Assembly: GCF_015160855.1 (NCBI RefSeq)
Contig: NZ_CP063373.1
Coordinates: 7,006,001-7,070,000 of the forward strand
DNA length: 64,000 bases
Direction of reading: 5' to 3'
Source of the DNA: Streptomyces ferrugineus
Lineage (GTDB): Bacteria; Actinomycetota; Actinomycetes; Streptomycetales; Streptomycetaceae
The notes under the pieces: model-generated
What the model was told of the DNA's origin: nothing
What the model saw: the letters and a program-made list of their open reading frames with translations, nothing else
The model's database searches: none
Made by a program: the position numbers and the translations under genes
Part shown: positions 41,866 through 50,440 of the stretch, piece after piece
How the letters are laid out: each line of letters opens with the position of its first letter
How positions within the stretch are numbered: the first letter of the stretch is position 1

Positions 41866-42492
41866 GTGACCAGGCCACCGACCGCCGCCCAGCGGCGTGT
41901 CATCGACGCCGCCGACCCCGTCACCGGGCGGCTGAAGGGTACGGAGGCGCAGCTCGCGGCGCTGGTGAGGCGGGGGCTCGCCTTCCGGCACCCGCGTCCG
42001 CCGCACGACCACTTTCTGACGCCGGCCGGCCATCGGATACGGGAGTCCGAACCGACGGCGCCCGAGGAGCCCGCCGTCTCCGAGGCCCGGGGTGTGTTCG
42101 CCGCGCGGATCGGCGGTGAGCAGGCCCCGCCATCGGGTCCCGCCCGGCTGCGTGAGGTGCGCGGCGCCTGGCAGGGGCTGCTGGAGCTGCGCCGGATGAC
42201 CAATCGGGACGGGGCCATGGACCGGCCGTGCGGCTGGGAGCGTACGCATCTGGTGCAGGCCGCGGCGCTCGCGCTGGAGGCCGCCGGGCGGGTCCCCGCC
42301 GGGCAGGACGCGGAGGACGGCTACCGGGTGCGGGCGACCCCGCAGCCGGAGGCGGTCGCCGTGCGTGATCCCGACGGCGCGCGGCTGCGGGCGTGCGCGG
42401 CGACACTGGAGGAGGCGGGCTGGCAGGTCGGCGAGTACACCGAGCCGCGTACCAGGGCGCGCTATCTGCTGGCTTCCCCGCGCCGGGCATGA
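41866..42492 (+). CDS. Conserved actinomycete protein of unknown function
   Basis: 208 aa from the GTG at 41866, which follows GAGGAG at 7 bases; the longer open frame upstream is the shadow of the phosphatase. The N-terminal 50 residues look like a small winged-helix/TPR-free helical module (VTGRLKGTEAQLAALVRRGL, HDHFLTPAGHRIRE). The C-terminus resembles two alternating strand-helix units (AVRDPDGARLRACAATLEEA, YLLASPRRA). I do not recognise the family. Confidence 0.65.
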   Translation: MTRPPTAAQRRVIDAADPVTGRLKGTEAQLAALVRRGLAFRHPRPPHDHFLTPAGHRIRESEPTAPEEPAVSEARGVFAARIGGEQAPPSGPARLREVRGAWQGLLELRRMTNRDGAMDRPCGWERTHLVQAAALALEAAGRVPAGQDAEDGYRVRATPQPEAVAVRDPDGARLRACAATLEEAGWQVGEYTEPRTRARYLLASPRRA

Positions 42493-42544
42493 GGGGCATG
42501 CCAAGATCGGTGCACAGGACAGCGAATTGCGAGAAGGGGAAGCA

Positions 42545-42967
42545 GTGAGCGAGCCGTTTTCCGTCCGGGTCACCGTCCGCGGCTATGAGACGGACGTGCA
42601 GGGGCACGTCAATCAGAGCGTGTACATCAACTATGCGGAGCACGCCCGCTGGTCATTGCTCCAGGCCGCGGGCATCACCCAGGCGGGCCTCATCGGCAAG
42701 GGGGTGGGCCCCGTCGCCCTGGAGACCACCATCCGCTACAGGCGGGAACTCCTCGCCGGTGACGAGGTCGACGTGACGTGCGCCTTCGAGTGGTCGGGCG
42801 GCAAGACCTTCCGCATCCAGCAGACGATACGCAAGGCGGACGGCACGGTGGCGGCCGAACTCACGGCGACCGGCGGCCTGCTGGACCTCAAGGAGCGCCG
42901 GATGGTGAGCAATCCGGACCGGTATTTCAAGGAACTGGCAGCGGATCCCAGCCTGTTCGGCCTGTAG
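42545..42967 (+). CDS. Acyl-CoA thioesterase, 4HBT hotdog fold
   Basis: 140 aa from the GTG at 42545 (GAAGGGGA 6 bases upstream). Hotdog signature YETDVQGHVNQSVYINYAEH with catalytic Asp17 and His21, followed by the central helix and RRELLAGDEVDVTCAFEW. It hydrolyses acyl-CoA; chain preference is unknown. Last gene of the + strand run before the convergent permease. Confidence 0.88.
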   Translation: MSEPFSVRVTVRGYETDVQGHVNQSVYINYAEHARWSLLQAAGITQAGLIGKGVGPVALETTIRYRRELLAGDEVDVTCAFEWSGGKTFRIQQTIRKADGTVAAELTATGGLLDLKERRMVSNPDRYFKELAADPSLFGL

Positions 42968-43036
42968 CGGGCGGTGAGACGGCGACCGCTCGGGGCTGTG
43001 TGAGGGCGCGGCGCCCGTCGGTGCCGCGCCCCGGGT

Positions 43037-44404
43037 TCAGCGGGCGGTCGCGATGTGTTCGCCGGACTCCATCGGATGGGTCACGTCCTGGTCGTCCGGT
43101 CGCCTGCCCAGGTGGTTGAAGACCAGGTTCAGGGCCACCGCCGCGACGCAGCCCGTCGAGATGCCGGAGTCGAGGACGATCTTCGCCGTCTCGGGGAAGG
43201 CGTGGTAGAACTCCGGCGCGGTGATCGGGATGATACCGACGGCCAGTGAGACGGCGACGATGAGGATGTTGTTGTCCTTCTCCAGGCCGGCCCGGACGAG
43301 GGTCTGGATGCCGCTCGCGGCGACCGATCCGAACAGCACCACGCCCGCGCCGCCCAGCACCGGGCGCGGTACGACGGCGATGAGCGACGCGGCCATCGGG
43401 CACAGGCCCATCAGCACCAGGAAGCCACCGCCCACGGCGACGACGTAGCGGCTGCGGATCTTCGTCATGGCGACCAGGCCGATGTTCTGGGCGAAGGCGC
43501 TGCACATGAAGCCGTTGAAGAGCGGGCTGATCGCGGAGCCGAGGGTGTCGGCGCGCAGGCCCGCGGCGATGGTCTTCTCGTCGGCGGGGCGCTCGACGAT
43601 CTCGCCGAGCGCGAGCATGTCGGCCGTCGACTCGGTCATCGACACCACCATCACCACGCACAGCGAGATGATCGCGGCGAGCTGGAACTGCGGGGCGCCG
43701 AAGTGGAACGGGGTGGGGAAGCCGATGACGTCCGCGTCCGCCACCGGTGCGAAGTCCGTGACGCCGAACGGGATCGCGATGAGCGTGCCGATCACCAGGC
43801 CCAGCAGGACGGCGATCTGCTTGACGAACCCTCGGGTGAAGCGGCGCAGCAGCAGCACGATCAGCAGGGTCACGGCCGCCAGGCCCAGGTTCGTCGCCGA
43901 ACCGTAGTCGTGGGCGGCCGGGTCGGGGCCCTGTGCCCAGCCGAAGGCGACCGGGAGGAGGGAGATGCCGATCAGGGTGATGACCGTACCCGTCACCACC
44001 GGCGGGAAGAAGCGCACGGCCTTGCTGAAGAAGGGGGCGGCGAGGAAGCCGAGGAGACCTGCGACGATCACCGCGCCGAAGATGACCGGCAGGGCGTCGG
44101 ACTTGTCCTCGGTGGAGGCGACGATGGCCGTCATGGGGGCGACGCCGGCGAAGGTGACGCCGTTGACGAAGGGCAGCCGGGCGCCGATCTTCCAGATGCC
44201 GAGGGTCTGGAGGAAGGTGGCGATGCCCGCGGTGAAGAGGCAGGCGCCGGTCAGGAAGGTCAGTTCGGCGGCGGTCAGGCCTATGGCGGCGCCGACGATC
44301 AGGGGTGGGGCGACGACTCCCGCGTACATCGCGGCCACGTGCTGCAAGCCCGTGGTCGCCATTTTCAGGGCGGGGAGTTTCTCGTCGACGGGGTGGGCGG
44401 ACAA
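43037..44404 (-). CDS. Nucleobase:cation symporter-2 family permease (xanthine/uric acid)
   Basis: 455 aa with about 14 hydrophobic segments. NAT/NCS2 signature: QNIGLVAMTKIRSRYVVAVG matches the conserved QNxGxxxxTxxxSR motif, and ALGEIVERPADEKTIAAGLR contains the substrate-binding glutamate region. Uric acid/xanthine permeases of this type supply the uricase pathway. It precedes, on the same strand, no other gene; the deaminase and uricase operon lie directly upstream. Confidence 0.92.
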   Translation of the reverse strand: MSAHPVDEKLPALKMATTGLQHVAAMYAGVVAPPLIVGAAIGLTAAELTFLTGACLFTAGIATFLQTLGIWKIGARLPFVNGVTFAGVAPMTAIVASTEDKSDALPVIFGAVIVAGLLGFLAAPFFSKAVRFFPPVVTGTVITLIGISLLPVAFGWAQGPDPAAHDYGSATNLGLAAVTLLIVLLLRRFTRGFVKQIAVLLGLVIGTLIAIPFGVTDFAPVADADVIGFPTPFHFGAPQFQLAAIISLCVVMVVSMTESTADMLALGEIVERPADEKTIAAGLRADTLGSAISPLFNGFMCSAFAQNIGLVAMTKIRSRYVVAVGGGFLVLMGLCPMAASLIAVVPRPVLGGAGVVLFGSVAASGIQTLVRAGLEKDNNILIVAVSLAVGIIPITAPEFYHAFPETAKIVLDSGISTGCVAAVALNLVFNHLGRRPDDQDVTHPMESGEHIATAR

Positions 44405-44584
44405 TGCGGCTCTCCTCCGGTCGGTTTAACGCGTCGGCTCTGACGCGGGTTCAAGGAGGTGGTGCGCGGTCGTGCGGGACCGGGGACGGGCCCGTTCTGG
44501 GGGAAACGGAGACCGTTCCGGGGCGCACGCGTCCACGTACGCCCCGGAGACGGCCGCCATGGACCCCGCTCGGGTCCACGGCCA

Positions 44585-44612
44585 CCGGTCGGGAGCCGTC
44601 CCTCCCGACCGG
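44585..44612 (-). terminator. Hairpin terminator after the deaminase gene
   Basis: CCGGTCGGGA (44585-44594) pairs with TCCCGACCGG (44603-44612), a perfect 10-bp stem with an 8-base loop, 15 bp downstream of the deaminase stop. The rest of the 44405-44626 interval is free of recognised features. Confidence 0.7.
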
Positions 44613-44626
44613 AGATCTTCAACTGG

Positions 44627-46006
44627 TCAGCCCTGCGCGGCGATCCGCGCCAGGCGCTGCGCCTCGTCCCGCGTCGAGCGGGCGATCGCGTCCTCGTCGG
44701 CCGTGAGCAGCCGCCCGTCCGCCACGATCTGTCGGCCGTCGACGAACGAGGCGGTGACCGGGGCCGCCGCGCCGAAGACCAGCGCGGTCACCGGGTCGGC
44801 GATGGAGGCGTGGGCGAGGGTGTCCAGCTTCCACAGCACCAGGTCGGCCAGCTTGCCCGGCTCCAGCGAGCCGATCTCGGCGGCGCGGCCCAGGACCTGG
44901 GCGCCGCCGAACGTGCCCAGCCGCAGCGCCTGCCGGGCGTTCAGCGCCGCTTCCTTGTGCGCGCCGAGGCGGTTGATGAGCAGGGCGTTGCGCAGTTCGG
45001 TGTGCAGTTCGCCGGACTCGTTGGAGGCGGTGCCGTCGACGCCGAGGCCGACCGGGACGCCGGCCGCGAGCATGTCGGGGACGCGGGCGATGCCGGCCGC
45101 GAGGCGGGCGTTGGAGGAGGGGCAGTGGGCGACGCCGGTCTTCGTGCGGGCGAAGGCGGCGATGTCGGAGTCGTTCATGTGGACGCAGTGCGCCATCCAC
45201 ACGTCCTCGCCGAGCCAGCCGGTGGACTCGAAGTAGTCGGTCGGGCCCATGCCGAACAGCTCGTGGCAGAACTTCTCCTCCTCGACCGTCTCCGAGCCGT
45301 GGGTGTGCATGCGCACGCCGAGGCGGCGGGCCAGCTCGCCACCCTGCCTGAGCAGTTCGGTGGAGATGGAGAACGGGGAGCAGGGGGCGACGGCGACCTG
45401 GGTCATCGCGTCGAAGGAGGCGTCGTGGTACTGCTTGACGGTCTCCTCGGTCGCGGCCAGCGCGCCGTCGAGGGTCTCGACGGCGAAGTCCGGCGGCAGT
45501 CCGCCGTCCTTCTCGCTGCGGTCCATGGAGCCGCGGGCCAGGGTGAAGCGGACGCCCATGTCGCGGGCGGCGCCGATGATGGCGCCGGACAGGTCGCCGG
45601 AGCCCCGCGGGTAGACGTAGTGGTGGTCCATGGCGGTGGTGACACCGCCGCGGGCCATCATCGCCAGCGAGCCCTGCGCGGCGGAGCGCACCATCTGCTC
45701 GTCGATGCGCGCCCACGTCGGATAGAGGGCGACGAGCCAGTTGAAGAGGTTGTGGTCGGTGGCCAGCCCCCGGGTGATCCACTGGTAGAAGTGGTGGTGG
45801 GTGTTGATCAGGCCGGGGGTGACCAGATGCCCGGTGGCGTCGATGCGGCGTACGACGTTCTCCAGGCCCTCGGGGGCCTTGCCCGCGCCGAGCGCCTCGA
45901 TTCGGTTGCCGGCGATGACGACGTACCCGGTCGCGTACTCGGTGTCGTGTGCGTCGACGGTCGCGATCGAACAGTTCTCGATGACGATGCGCTGGGCTGC
46001 TGCCAT
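44627..46006 (-). CDS. 8-oxoguanine/guanine deaminase (amidohydrolase, AtzB/TrzN-like branch)
   Basis: 459 aa from the ATG at 46006. Metal ligands His70 and His72 (INTHHHFYQW), later MHTHGSETVEEE, MAHCVHMND and GLGVDGTASNES (metal-binding aspartate). The HHHFYQ motif is typical of 8-oxoguanine deaminases, which make urate from 8-oxoguanine; guanine to xanthine is the alternative. It is 127 bp downstream of uricase on the same strand, so its product feeds directly into that enzyme. Confidence 0.88.
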   Translation of the reverse strand: MAAAQRIVIENCSIATVDAHDTEYATGYVVIAGNRIEALGAGKAPEGLENVVRRIDATGHLVTPGLINTHHHFYQWITRGLATDHNLFNWLVALYPTWARIDEQMVRSAAQGSLAMMARGGVTTAMDHHYVYPRGSGDLSGAIIGAARDMGVRFTLARGSMDRSEKDGGLPPDFAVETLDGALAATEETVKQYHDASFDAMTQVAVAPCSPFSISTELLRQGGELARRLGVRMHTHGSETVEEEKFCHELFGMGPTDYFESTGWLGEDVWMAHCVHMNDSDIAAFARTKTGVAHCPSSNARLAAGIARVPDMLAAGVPVGLGVDGTASNESGELHTELRNALLINRLGAHKEAALNARQALRLGTFGGAQVLGRAAEIGSLEPGKLADLVLWKLDTLAHASIADPVTALVFGAAAPVTASFVDGRQIVADGRLLTADEDAIARSTRDEAQRLARIAAQG

Positions 46007-46074
46007 GATTCGTCCTTTTCGCTCAGTGGACTCAGGGGAGAGGGCACGGCAGGACCCTGGAGTTTTGAGTGCCG

Positions 46075-46109
46075 GGCCGGGGAGCCTTGGAAACCTGGGT
46101 TCCCCGGCC
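46075..46109 (-). terminator. Hairpin between uricase and deaminase genes
   Basis: GGCCGGGGA (46075-46083) pairs with TCCCCGGCC (46101-46109), with further pairing inside the loop. It lies 25 bp downstream of the uricase stop and could terminate or attenuate transcription into the deaminase gene. Confidence 0.55.
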
Positions 46110-46133
46110 ACGGGTGCCGAAAGAGGGAGTGGA

Positions 46134-47057
46134 TCAGAGGTTGGTGAGGTCCACGGGGATCTTCGCCTCGCAGCCGTCCCTGAGGATCGTGGCCTCGATC
46201 AGGCCGTAGGGGCGGTCGGCGGCGAAGTACACCTCGTTGTCGTTCTTCAGCCCGAACGGCTCCAGGTCCACCAGGAAGTGGTGCTTGTTCGGGAGGGAGA
46301 AGCGGACCTCGTCGATCTCGCTGCGGTTGTTGATGATGCGCGAACCCATCTGGTACAGGGTCTGCTGCAGCGACAGCGAGTAGGTCTCGGCGAAGGCGTG
46401 GAGCATGTGCTTCCTGGTCTGCTCGTACGACTTCTCCCAGTTGGGCATCCGCTGCTCGTCGTCGGTCCAGTTGAACCGCCAGCGACCGGAGACCTGGGTG
46501 GCCAGGATGCGGTCGTAGGCCTCCTGGAGCGTCGTGTACTTGTCCTTGACGTAGCCCCAGAACTCGGAGTTGGTCGAGTTCATCACGACCAGGTCCTTCA
46601 GACCGGAGACGACCTCCCACTTCTCACCGTCGTAGGTGATCTGCGTGAGCCGGGTCTCCTGGCCCTTGCGGACGAAGGAGTGCTTGACCTCGTCGGCGCC
46701 GATGAACTGCGAGTTGGCGTCGGAGGCCTCGATCCGCTCCCAGGCGTACTCCTCGATGCGGATCCGGGCCGTCCTGATCGGCTCCTGGCTGGTCACGAAG
46801 TGCCGGGCCAGGTGGATGCCGAACTGCTCGGCGGACTCGATGCCGTGCTCCTTGGCGAACGCGTACACCGTGTTCTTGGTGGTGTCGGTCGGCAGCACAT
46901 GGGCGTTGGAGCCGGAGTAGTGGACCTCGTCCATGTCGCCGGAGAGGGCGACGGAGACGTTGAGGTCCTTGATGTGGTGGGTGGCGCCGTCCCGCGTGAT
47001 CTTTACGACTCGGTTCTCGGCCTTGCCGTACTGGTTCTGTCCCAGGATCGTGGGCAT
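46134..47057 (-). CDS. Urate oxidase (uricase)
   Basis: 307 aa, standard length. Recognisable blocks: NQYGKAENRVVKITRDG with the catalytic lysine, NAHVLPTDTTKNTVYAFAKE with the catalytic threonine, and DLVVMNSTNSEFWGYVKDKY. Cofactor-free oxidation of urate to 5-hydroxyisourate and hydrogen peroxide; the catalase in this window could clear the peroxide. Third gene of the OHCU decarboxylase - HIU hydrolase - uricase operon (gaps of 4 and 7 bp). Confidence 0.96.
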   Translation of the reverse strand: MPTILGQNQYGKAENRVVKITRDGATHHIKDLNVSVALSGDMDEVHYSGSNAHVLPTDTTKNTVYAFAKEHGIESAEQFGIHLARHFVTSQEPIRTARIRIEEYAWERIEASDANSQFIGADEVKHSFVRKGQETRLTQITYDGEKWEVVSGLKDLVVMNSTNSEFWGYVKDKYTTLQEAYDRILATQVSGRWRFNWTDDEQRMPNWEKSYEQTRKHMLHAFAETYSLSLQQTLYQMGSRIINNRSEIDEVRFSLPNKHHFLVDLEPFGLKNDNEVYFAADRPYGLIEATILRDGCEAKIPVDLTNL

Positions 47058-47064
47058 GTGTCTG

Positions 47065-47457
47065 CTAGCTCCCTCGGTATACGGAGTAGCCGAACGGGTT
47101 GAGCAGCAGCGGTACGTGGTAGTGCTCCCCGGGCTTCACGGCGAAGGTGATCGCCACCTCGGGGAAGAACACGGCACCGCTGTCCCGATTCGCGGGGGCG
47201 TCCTGCTGCGCATCGGCTTGCTTCTTCTCGAAGTACGGCTCCACCGCGAAGTCGAGCCGTACGTGGGTGGTCCCTTCCGGCAGCGCCGGGAGGTCCTTGC
47301 ACCGCCCGTCCGTGTCGGTCGCGGAGCCGCCGAGCGCCTGCCAGTCGGCATCCCGGCCGCTGCGGGCCGCGAGCCGGACGGCGACGCCCTCGGCGGGGCG
47401 GCCGACGCTGGTGTCCAGGATGTGCGTGGACACGGAAGCGGTGGTGCTGGTGCTCAT
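47065..47457 (-). CDS. 5-hydroxyisourate hydrolase (transthyretin-like)
   Basis: 130 aa from the ATG at 47457. N-terminal VSTHILDTSVGRPAEGVAVR with the family histidine, VEPYFEKK, HYHVPLLLNPFGYSVYRGS with the diagnostic C-terminal YRGS. It hydrolyses 5-hydroxyisourate to OHCU. The loop around residues 88-103 carries a short insertion (KKQADAQQDAPANRDSG) relative to the compact family. Lies between OHCU decarboxylase and uricase. Confidence 0.95.
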   Translation of the reverse strand: MSTSTTASVSTHILDTSVGRPAEGVAVRLAARSGRDADWQALGGSATDTDGRCKDLPALPEGTTHVRLDFAVEPYFEKKQADAQQDAPANRDSGAVFFPEVAITFAVKPGEHYHVPLLLNPFGYSVYRGS

Positions 47458-47461
47458 GGTG

Positions 47462-47974
47462 TCAGGCTTCCTCTTCGACGAGCCGGGCGAGCCGGATACG
47501 GTTGATCTTGCCCAGCTCGGTGCGGACGATCTCCCGCTCCTGCTCCGGCGAGTTGCCGATCCGCTCCTTGAGCGCGTCGCGCATCTGCTCGCCGGTCCGG
47601 CCGGTGGCACAGATCAGGAAGACATGGCCGAACCGGTCCTGGTAGGCCAGGTTGAGTTCGAGCAGCTCCGCCTTGAGCTCCTCGGAGGCGCCGGCCATGC
47701 CGCGCTGCTCCCGGGCCGAGGTCGGGTCGCCCGGCTTGGGGCGGCCGATCGGCGGGTGCCCGGCCATGGCCTCGGCGAGGTCCTCGGCGGTCAGCTCGGC
47801 CATGGCCGCGTCACTGGCCTGGTGGAGGTCGTCGACGGTGGCGTAGGGGCGGGCGGCGAGCAGCCGCGTCGCCCATGCCGTGGAGGCGCACGCCTCGTGG
47901 AGAGCGGCGTGGGCCGCGTGCTCCTCCAGGGCGTTGAACCGGGCCAGGCCCGGGGGCGTGGAATTCGACGTCAC
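47462..47974 (-). CDS. 2-oxo-4-hydroxy-4-carboxy-5-ureidoimidazoline (OHCU) decarboxylase
   Basis: 170 aa. All-helical family with MAGHPPIGRP (catalytic histidine region), AREQRGM and RFGHVFLICATGRTGEQM. It gives S-allantoin from OHCU. First gene of the urate operon; its upstream region carries one copy of the 17-bp palindrome also found upstream of allB, aceB and catalase. Confidence 0.94.
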   Translation of the reverse strand: MTSNSTPPGLARFNALEEHAAHAALHEACASTAWATRLLAARPYATVDDLHQASDAAMAELTAEDLAEAMAGHPPIGRPKPGDPTSAREQRGMAGASEELKAELLELNLAYQDRFGHVFLICATGRTGEQMRDALKERIGNSPEQEREIVRTELGKINRIRLARLVEEEA

Positions 47975-48049
47975 GGGAGCCTCCGTGGCCGCGAAGGGCC
48001 TTCGTACTGAACGGGCGTGCCGATAGCTAACGCCCTACGACGACGAGAC

Positions 48050-48066
48050 GTCAACACTTTGTTGAA
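48050..48066 (-). promoter_or_regulatory. 17-bp palindrome at the urate operon promoter
   Basis: GTCAACACTTTGTTGAA. Read on the minus strand it ends in TTGACG, which at 18-bp spacing faces TTAGCT, a plausible promoter for the OHCU decarboxylase-uricase operon whose first ATG is at 47974. The same arrangement occurs before catalase. Confidence 0.6.
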
Positions 48067-48129
48067 AATTCGCGGTGATGAAACCGGGCCGGACACCCCT
48101 GGTGTCCCATCTCCCCGAATCAGCTCACC

Positions 48130-48498
48130 TCAGACACCCTTCTCACGGTTGAGATAGTTGTAGACCGTGAAGCGACTGACCCCGAGCGCGCTCGCCACGG
48201 TCTCCACGCCATGCCGCACGGAGAAGGCGCCGCGCGCCTCGAGTATCCGTACGACCTCCTGCTTGGCCTTGCGGTCCAGATCGGCCAGCGGCTTGCCCTT
48301 CCTGCGCTCCATGGCGGCCAGGATGTGGTCCAGGGAGTCGGCGAGCTGGGGCAGGCGCACGGCGACGACGTCGGCACCCTCCCAGGACAGCACGACGTCC
48401 TCGGGGCCGGCCTCGTCCGGCGGCAGGATCTCCCCGCCCATGGCGTCGACCAGCGGCTTCACGGCCGCGATGAAGGGCTCGTCCCCGGTGCCGGTCAC
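48130..48498 (-). CDS. Small helix-turn-helix protein next to the urate operon
   Basis: 122 aa. The C-terminal 40 residues form a Fis-like helix-turn-helix (VETVASALGVSRFTVYNYLN) as in the HTH_22 domain of YheO/DauR-type regulators. The N-terminal 60 residues are a small alpha/beta domain (ILPPDEAGPEDVVLSWEGAD, VAVRLPQLADSLDHILAAME). Its ATG overlaps the upstream gene's stop by 4 bases. It lies directly upstream of the urate operon promoter palindrome and is a candidate regulator of it; that is inference. Confidence 0.8.
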   Translation of the reverse strand: MTGTGDEPFIAAVKPLVDAMGGEILPPDEAGPEDVVLSWEGADVVAVRLPQLADSLDHILAAMERRKGKPLADLDRKAKQEVVRILEARGAFSVRHGVETVASALGVSRFTVYNYLNREKGV

Positions 48499-48746
48499 TG
48501 ATCGCCCTCCCCGACCACGTTGACCTGGAGCGAGATCCGGGTGGCGCCGGCCTCCAGGGTCTTGCGCAGCAGGGCGTCCACGGCGGTGAGCACGGCGTCG
48601 GTGCCACCCTCCGCCGTGTTGCCGAACGGGCCGACGTCCACCGCGTCGAGCTCGGCGGCCTCGACGACCTCACGGGCGACCAGCGCGTGCGCGGGTGCCT
48701 CGTCGAGGTCGAAGGGCTCGGTCGTGAACTCCACTCTCAATCGCAC
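48495..48746 (-). CDS. Small protein of unknown function, possibly MTH1187/YkoF-like
   Basis: 83 aa. Predicted beta-alpha-beta pattern: MRLRVEFTTEPFDLDE, ALVAREVVEAAEL, then AVLTAVDALLRKTLEAGATR and ISLQVNVVGE. The last part resembles thiamine-binding MTH1187-type proteins, which bind a small ligand in a ferredoxin-like fold, but the resemblance is weak. Coupled translation with the helix-turn-helix protein suggests it senses the ligand or modulates that regulator. Confidence 0.6.
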   Translation of the reverse strand: MRLRVEFTTEPFDLDEAPAHALVAREVVEAAELDAVDVGPFGNTAEGGTDAVLTAVDALLRKTLEAGATRISLQVNVVGEGDQ

Positions 48747-48793
48747 GCGCTCAACCTAACGCGCGCGGGGCGGCCGGGGGAGCCTCGCCGGGA

Positions 48794-50440
48794 TCACAGA
48801 TCGGGGCAGGCGTTCCGGCCCTGCTCGCGGTAGGTGCGGTACAGCGGCGTCGCGTCCCGGGGATCGTCCGGGAAGGTCACTATGGGCACCGGCTTGCAGA
48901 CCGGCCACCGCCCGACCACGGCCTCTTCCTTCTCGCCCTTGTCCAGCCTGATGTCCTCGTTCGCGAAGGCGAATACGCCGCTCGCGCCCGGCACGCATCC
49001 GCCGGCGCAGCGTTCGGAGGTGTTGAGGCGGCGCAGTTCGTCGTAGACGTCGCTGTGATCCATGGCGGTGACCCCGTTGGTCTCGGCCTCGGTCACGGCT
49101 CTGCCGACCGCGGCGAGGGCGTCGTGGTACATCACGGCGTAACCGTCGTTGAGGGCGTTGTCCCGCTCCCCGTCGAAGAACTGCTCGTAGGAGCGGGCGA
49201 AGGTCCCGAAGTACTGGGGAACCTGTTTGTCACCGGGACTTCCCGCACGCCAGCGGGGGGCGTCCACGGCGGCCGCGGTCACGATCTCGATGTGCTTGCG
49301 CTCCGCGATGTCCCGCATCGGGCCGGTCTCGGTGTCCGGGTCGCGGCCGGTGCTGACGCGCAGGATGCGCAACGGCTCGTCTTCCGTGCCCTGGTTGCAG
49401 GAGGGGTCCTGGGCGATGGCGCTCAGGAAGGGCGGCAGGTCCACATCGCGGCCCGCCAGGAACACCGTCTTGGCACGGGCCGCGCACATCCTGGTCACCG
49501 CCTGCCGGAACTGGCGCTTCTCCCCCCTTTCCGAGCCCTGCTTGCCGCGGTACGTCGCGATCCGCGACTCCACCGCGTCGTCGGTGATGCCGTAGTCCTC
49601 GCCGAACTCCTCGAAGAAGACCCTGCGGAGGTTTTTGACGTAGTTGTCGGCCTTCTGATCGTCGGCGATCATGAACGTGTCCTCGTCGTTCACGCTGTTC
49701 GCCCGCACGTAGTGCTTGAGCGCGTCGACGAGCTGGTTGGTGGAGGGCGAGACCTTGAAGAGGTAGGGGTCCTCCATGTCACGGGAGCTGAGGACCGCGC
49801 TGACCGCCGGGATGCCGTCAGGTCCGAGTCCTTCCCGCACGGAGGCGAGCGTCTTGTCGTTGCTGTTGGGAAAGCCGATGGCCGCGACCACGGGGGCCTC
49901 GCCGGTGACACGGGAGGCCAGTTCCTCGGTCACGGCCCGCCAGTGGTCCAGGTTCTCGCCGACGTTGGCGAAGAGGAGCTGGATGGCCGTGTCGGAATCC
50001 TGGTTGTAGCGGTGCTGGGCGACATGGGCGCCCTGGAGGGAGTGCCGGATCAGCCGCTCCGACATGGCCGCGCCATCGGTCTCCTGGGTGTACGGCATGA
50101 CGACGGCGACGCTCACCACCCGCCTGCCCGAGTCGAGTGCCGCCCTGTTCTCCTTCTCGATCCTGCCCAGGACGTCGGTGAGGCCCGCGGCGAAGCCGTA
50201 CGCCGAAGCCGTGACCCCGATGCACTCGTCGCGCGGCCCCATCCGCCGCAGCTCCAGATCCCCGGTGCAGTAGTCGCGATGCTTCCAGTAGGTGTCGAGG
50301 CCCCACCAGGTACCGGCCCCCAGCAGCGCGGCGACCACGACCCACAGGGCCACCACGTCGATCAGGCCGAGCACCCTGAAGCGCAGTCGGCCCGGCAGCC
50401 ATACCCAGTTCCGGCGGTCCATCGGGCTCATCCGGCTCAT
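48794..50440 (-). CDS. Membrane-anchored periplasmic-binding-protein-like (PBP1, Peripla_BP_6) sensor
   Basis: 548 aa from the ATG at 50440 (GGGAGGGAGG just upstream). One transmembrane helix near residues 25-47 (IDVVALWVVVAALLGAGTWW) puts the C-terminal 500 residues outside. The ectodomain resembles leucine/branched-chain amino-acid binding proteins: VVSVAVVMPYTQETDGAAMS, VVAAIGFPNSNDKTLASVRE, SSRDMEDPYLFKVSPSTNQL, DGYAVMYHDALAAVGRAV. Cys58 and Cys73 just after the helix could form a disulfide. There is no lipobox and no permease, so it is not a transport component. Its ATG overlaps the ATPase gene's stop (ATGA). Confidence 0.8.
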   Translation of the reverse strand: MSRMSPMDRRNWVWLPGRLRFRVLGLIDVVALWVVVAALLGAGTWWGLDTYWKHRDYCTGDLELRRMGPRDECIGVTASAYGFAAGLTDVLGRIEKENRAALDSGRRVVSVAVVMPYTQETDGAAMSERLIRHSLQGAHVAQHRYNQDSDTAIQLLFANVGENLDHWRAVTEELASRVTGEAPVVAAIGFPNSNDKTLASVREGLGPDGIPAVSAVLSSRDMEDPYLFKVSPSTNQLVDALKHYVRANSVNDEDTFMIADDQKADNYVKNLRRVFFEEFGEDYGITDDAVESRIATYRGKQGSERGEKRQFRQAVTRMCAARAKTVFLAGRDVDLPPFLSAIAQDPSCNQGTEDEPLRILRVSTGRDPDTETGPMRDIAERKHIEIVTAAAVDAPRWRAGSPGDKQVPQYFGTFARSYEQFFDGERDNALNDGYAVMYHDALAAVGRAVTEAETNGVTAMDHSDVYDELRRLNTSERCAGGCVPGASGVFAFANEDIRLDKGEKEEAVVGRWPVCKPVPIVTFPDDPRDATPLYRTYREQGRNACPDL

